From contig DYLB01000028.1 of NCBI GenBank assembly GCA_020722305.1, positions 1-12,632 on the forward strand: a stretch of DNA of 12,632 bases. The letters run 5' to 3'. Positions 11,644-12,632 of the stretch are shown piece by piece (within the stretch, counting starts at the first letter, position 1; the number at the start of each line of letters is the position of its first letter). Position numbers and translations under genes: made by a program. Below the pieces are notes generated by a model that was given only the letters and a program-made list of their open reading frames with translations, had not been told where the DNA came from and searched no databases. Source of the DNA: Anaerolinea thermophila. Lineage in GTDB: Bacteria; Chloroflexota; Anaerolineae; Anaerolineales; Villigracilaceae.

Positions 11644-12516
11644 TTATTCCAAACCCAGATCCGCGTCGGTCTTGTCTGCATCTGGGAAGAAGAGCGGCTG
11701 GCCGAATTCTTCCACGCCGAACTGGCCGATCACAGCCTGGGTATCGGGACGTGTGATGAAATCGGCAAAGGCCAGCGCGCCCTCGTAATTGGACTTGGGC
11801 CATTTATCGGGATTGACGGTGATGACATGGTACACATTCAGCAAGGCCGCGTCCCCTTCGACCAGGATTTCCAGTTCAAGGTTTTCTTTGTTCGCCAGGT
11901 AGGTGGCCCGGTCGGTCAGAGTGTAGCCCTGCTTCTCGGAGGCAATCGTCAGCGTGGCGCCCATGCCCTGGCCCGACTCGACGTACCAGGCCTGACCTTT
12001 CGGGTCGGCGGCGGTCTTGCCCCACAGGCTGAGTTCCATCTTGTGGGTCCCCGAATCATCGCCGCGGGTGATGAAGTTCGCGCCGGCATCGGCAATCTTC
12101 TGCAACGCTTCGACCGAGGCGCCCGTGCCCTTGATCCCCGCCGGGTCGCTCGCCGGCCCGACAATGACGAAATCGTTGTGCATCACCAACAGGCGGTCCT
12201 TGCCCCAACCGGCTTCCATGAGTGCTTTTTCAGCCGCAGGCGCATGGACCAGCAGCACGTCGGCGTTGCCATCTTCGCCCATCTTAAGCGCCGCCCCGGT
12301 CCCCACCGCCACGGTCTGGACGGTGTAGCCGGTCTGCGCTTCGAAAAGCGGGACCAGCACGTCGAGCAGGCCGGAATCCTGTGTGGAAGTGGTGGTCGCC
12401 AGAATCAGGGCCGGATTGGCCGGGGCGGGAGCCGGCGCCGGTGTGGACGGCGCACAGGCGGCCAGGGCCAGTGCGAGTATGGTGATGAGCAGCAATGTAA
12501 ATCGGGGGGATTTCAT
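11644..12516 (-). CDS. tupA: Tungstate-binding lipoprotein of the TupABC importer
   Basis: 290 residues. Exported binding protein that captures tungstate with very high affinity. The signal peptide ends with lipobox LAAC at Cys21, followed by a short Ala/Pro linker. The oxyanion-binding motif TTTSTQDSGLL lies at 41-51; then come VGTGAALKMGEDGNADVLLVHAP, MHNDFVIVGPASDPAGI, RGDDSGTHKMELSLW and GQGMGATLTIASEKQGYTLTDR, all TupA hallmarks that separate it from molybdate ModA and phosphate PstS. AAGGAG eight bases upstream fixes the ATG at 12516, and longer upstream reading is not family-like. It is the first gene of tupABC, with 50 bases including a palindrome before tupB. No tungstate-responsive operator (TunR-like) was recognised in the 116 bases to the window edge. 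Confidence 0.94.
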   Translation of the reverse strand: MKSPRFTLLLITILALALAACAPSTPAPAPAPANPALILATTTSTQDSGLLDVLVPLFEAQTGYTVQTVAVGTGAALKMGEDGNADVLLVHAPAAEKALMEAGWGKDRLLVMHNDFVIVGPASDPAGIKGTGASVEALQKIADAGANFITRGDDSGTHKMELSLWGKTAADPKGQAWYVESGQGMGATLTIASEKQGYTLTDRATYLANKENLELEILVEGDAALLNVYHVITVNPDKWPKSNYEGALAFADFITRPDTQAVIGQFGVEEFGQPLFFPDADKTDADLGLE

Positions 12517-12570
12517 TCTTCGATCTCCTTGATTTGAGGAAAAGACTCCACTGCAAAAACCTTTTCTAAC

Positions 12571-12597
12571 CACTAAGAACACGAAGGTCACGAATTT
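12571..12597. repeat. Short 9-bp-period repeats upstream of tupA
   Basis: CACTAAGAA (12571-12579), CACGAAGGT (12580-12588) and CACGAATTT (12589-12597) are three imperfect 9-base units. They resemble the CACGAAGGACACGAAG-like degenerate repeats scattered in intergenic DNA of many environmental bacteria (from memory). They lie 55-81 bases before the tupA start. No clear promoter could be picked out in 12531-12632. Confidence 0.5.
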
Positions 12598-12632
12598 TTT
12601 TGAAATTATCTTGCGCCGAATTTCAAGATTTT

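Noticed and set aside
11827..12537. A 236-codon plus-strand open frame
   Set aside because: Antisense to tupA, whose motifs are unambiguous.

Overview
The window looks like chromosomal DNA from a Chloroflexota bacterium, most likely class Anaerolineae. This is inferred from the GC-rich sequence, from five secreted proteins that start with a lipoprotein-type signal peptide (most followed by a Pro/Thr/Ala-rich linker), and from several genes with good promoters but no ribosome binding site. No rRNA, tRNA, CRISPR array, transposase or phage gene was seen. Coding density is high, and most intergenic gaps hold a promoter or a hairpin.

Layout. (a) 1-417, minus: 5' part of nadC (NAD synthesis), cut by the window edge, with a near-consensus promoter at 467-494. 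(b) 554-1201: a secreted beta-sandwich lipoprotein with its own promoter and terminator. (c) 1294-5897: an uptake locus for a small organic or anionic solute. It holds a substrate-binding lipoprotein (1294-2436, closed by a terminator), a TetR repressor with promoter and 24-bp operator (2494-3181), a second paralogous substrate-binding lipoprotein (3274-4320), then an ABC ATPase (4396-5157) and permease (5154-5897) of the nitrate/sulfonate/taurine (SsuABC/TauABC/NMT1) type. A strong hairpin with eight T ends two bases before the ATPase start codon, so the transporter half appears to be separated from the binding-protein half by a terminator or attenuator. (d) 5898-6121: a spacer with fragments resembling dispersed repeats and two terminators.

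(e) 6122-7950: a divergent pair, an MFS exporter (minus) and a thioredoxin-type arsenate reductase (plus). They share a control region with four alternating TTAGAT/ATCTAA half-sites spaced exactly 10 bp apart. (f) 8121-9777: a YkvA/DUF1232 membrane protein followed one base later by a secreted PQQ-type sugar dehydrogenase lipoprotein. (g) 9938-10162: a 74-residue Cys/His-containing protein of unknown function. (h) 10221-12516, minus: tupA-tupB-tupC, a tungstate uptake ABC transporter, with a REP-like palindrome between tupA and tupB. The right edge carries short 9-bp-period repeats upstream of tupA.

Taken together this is a transport-rich accessory region with two separate ABC importers, one exporter and two outward-facing lipoproteins. 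The tungstate system suggests the cell uses tungstoenzymes. The least ordinary parts are the twin-binding-protein/TetR/attenuator arrangement, the helically phased operator array between the exporter and ArsC, and the uncharacterised 74-residue protein.
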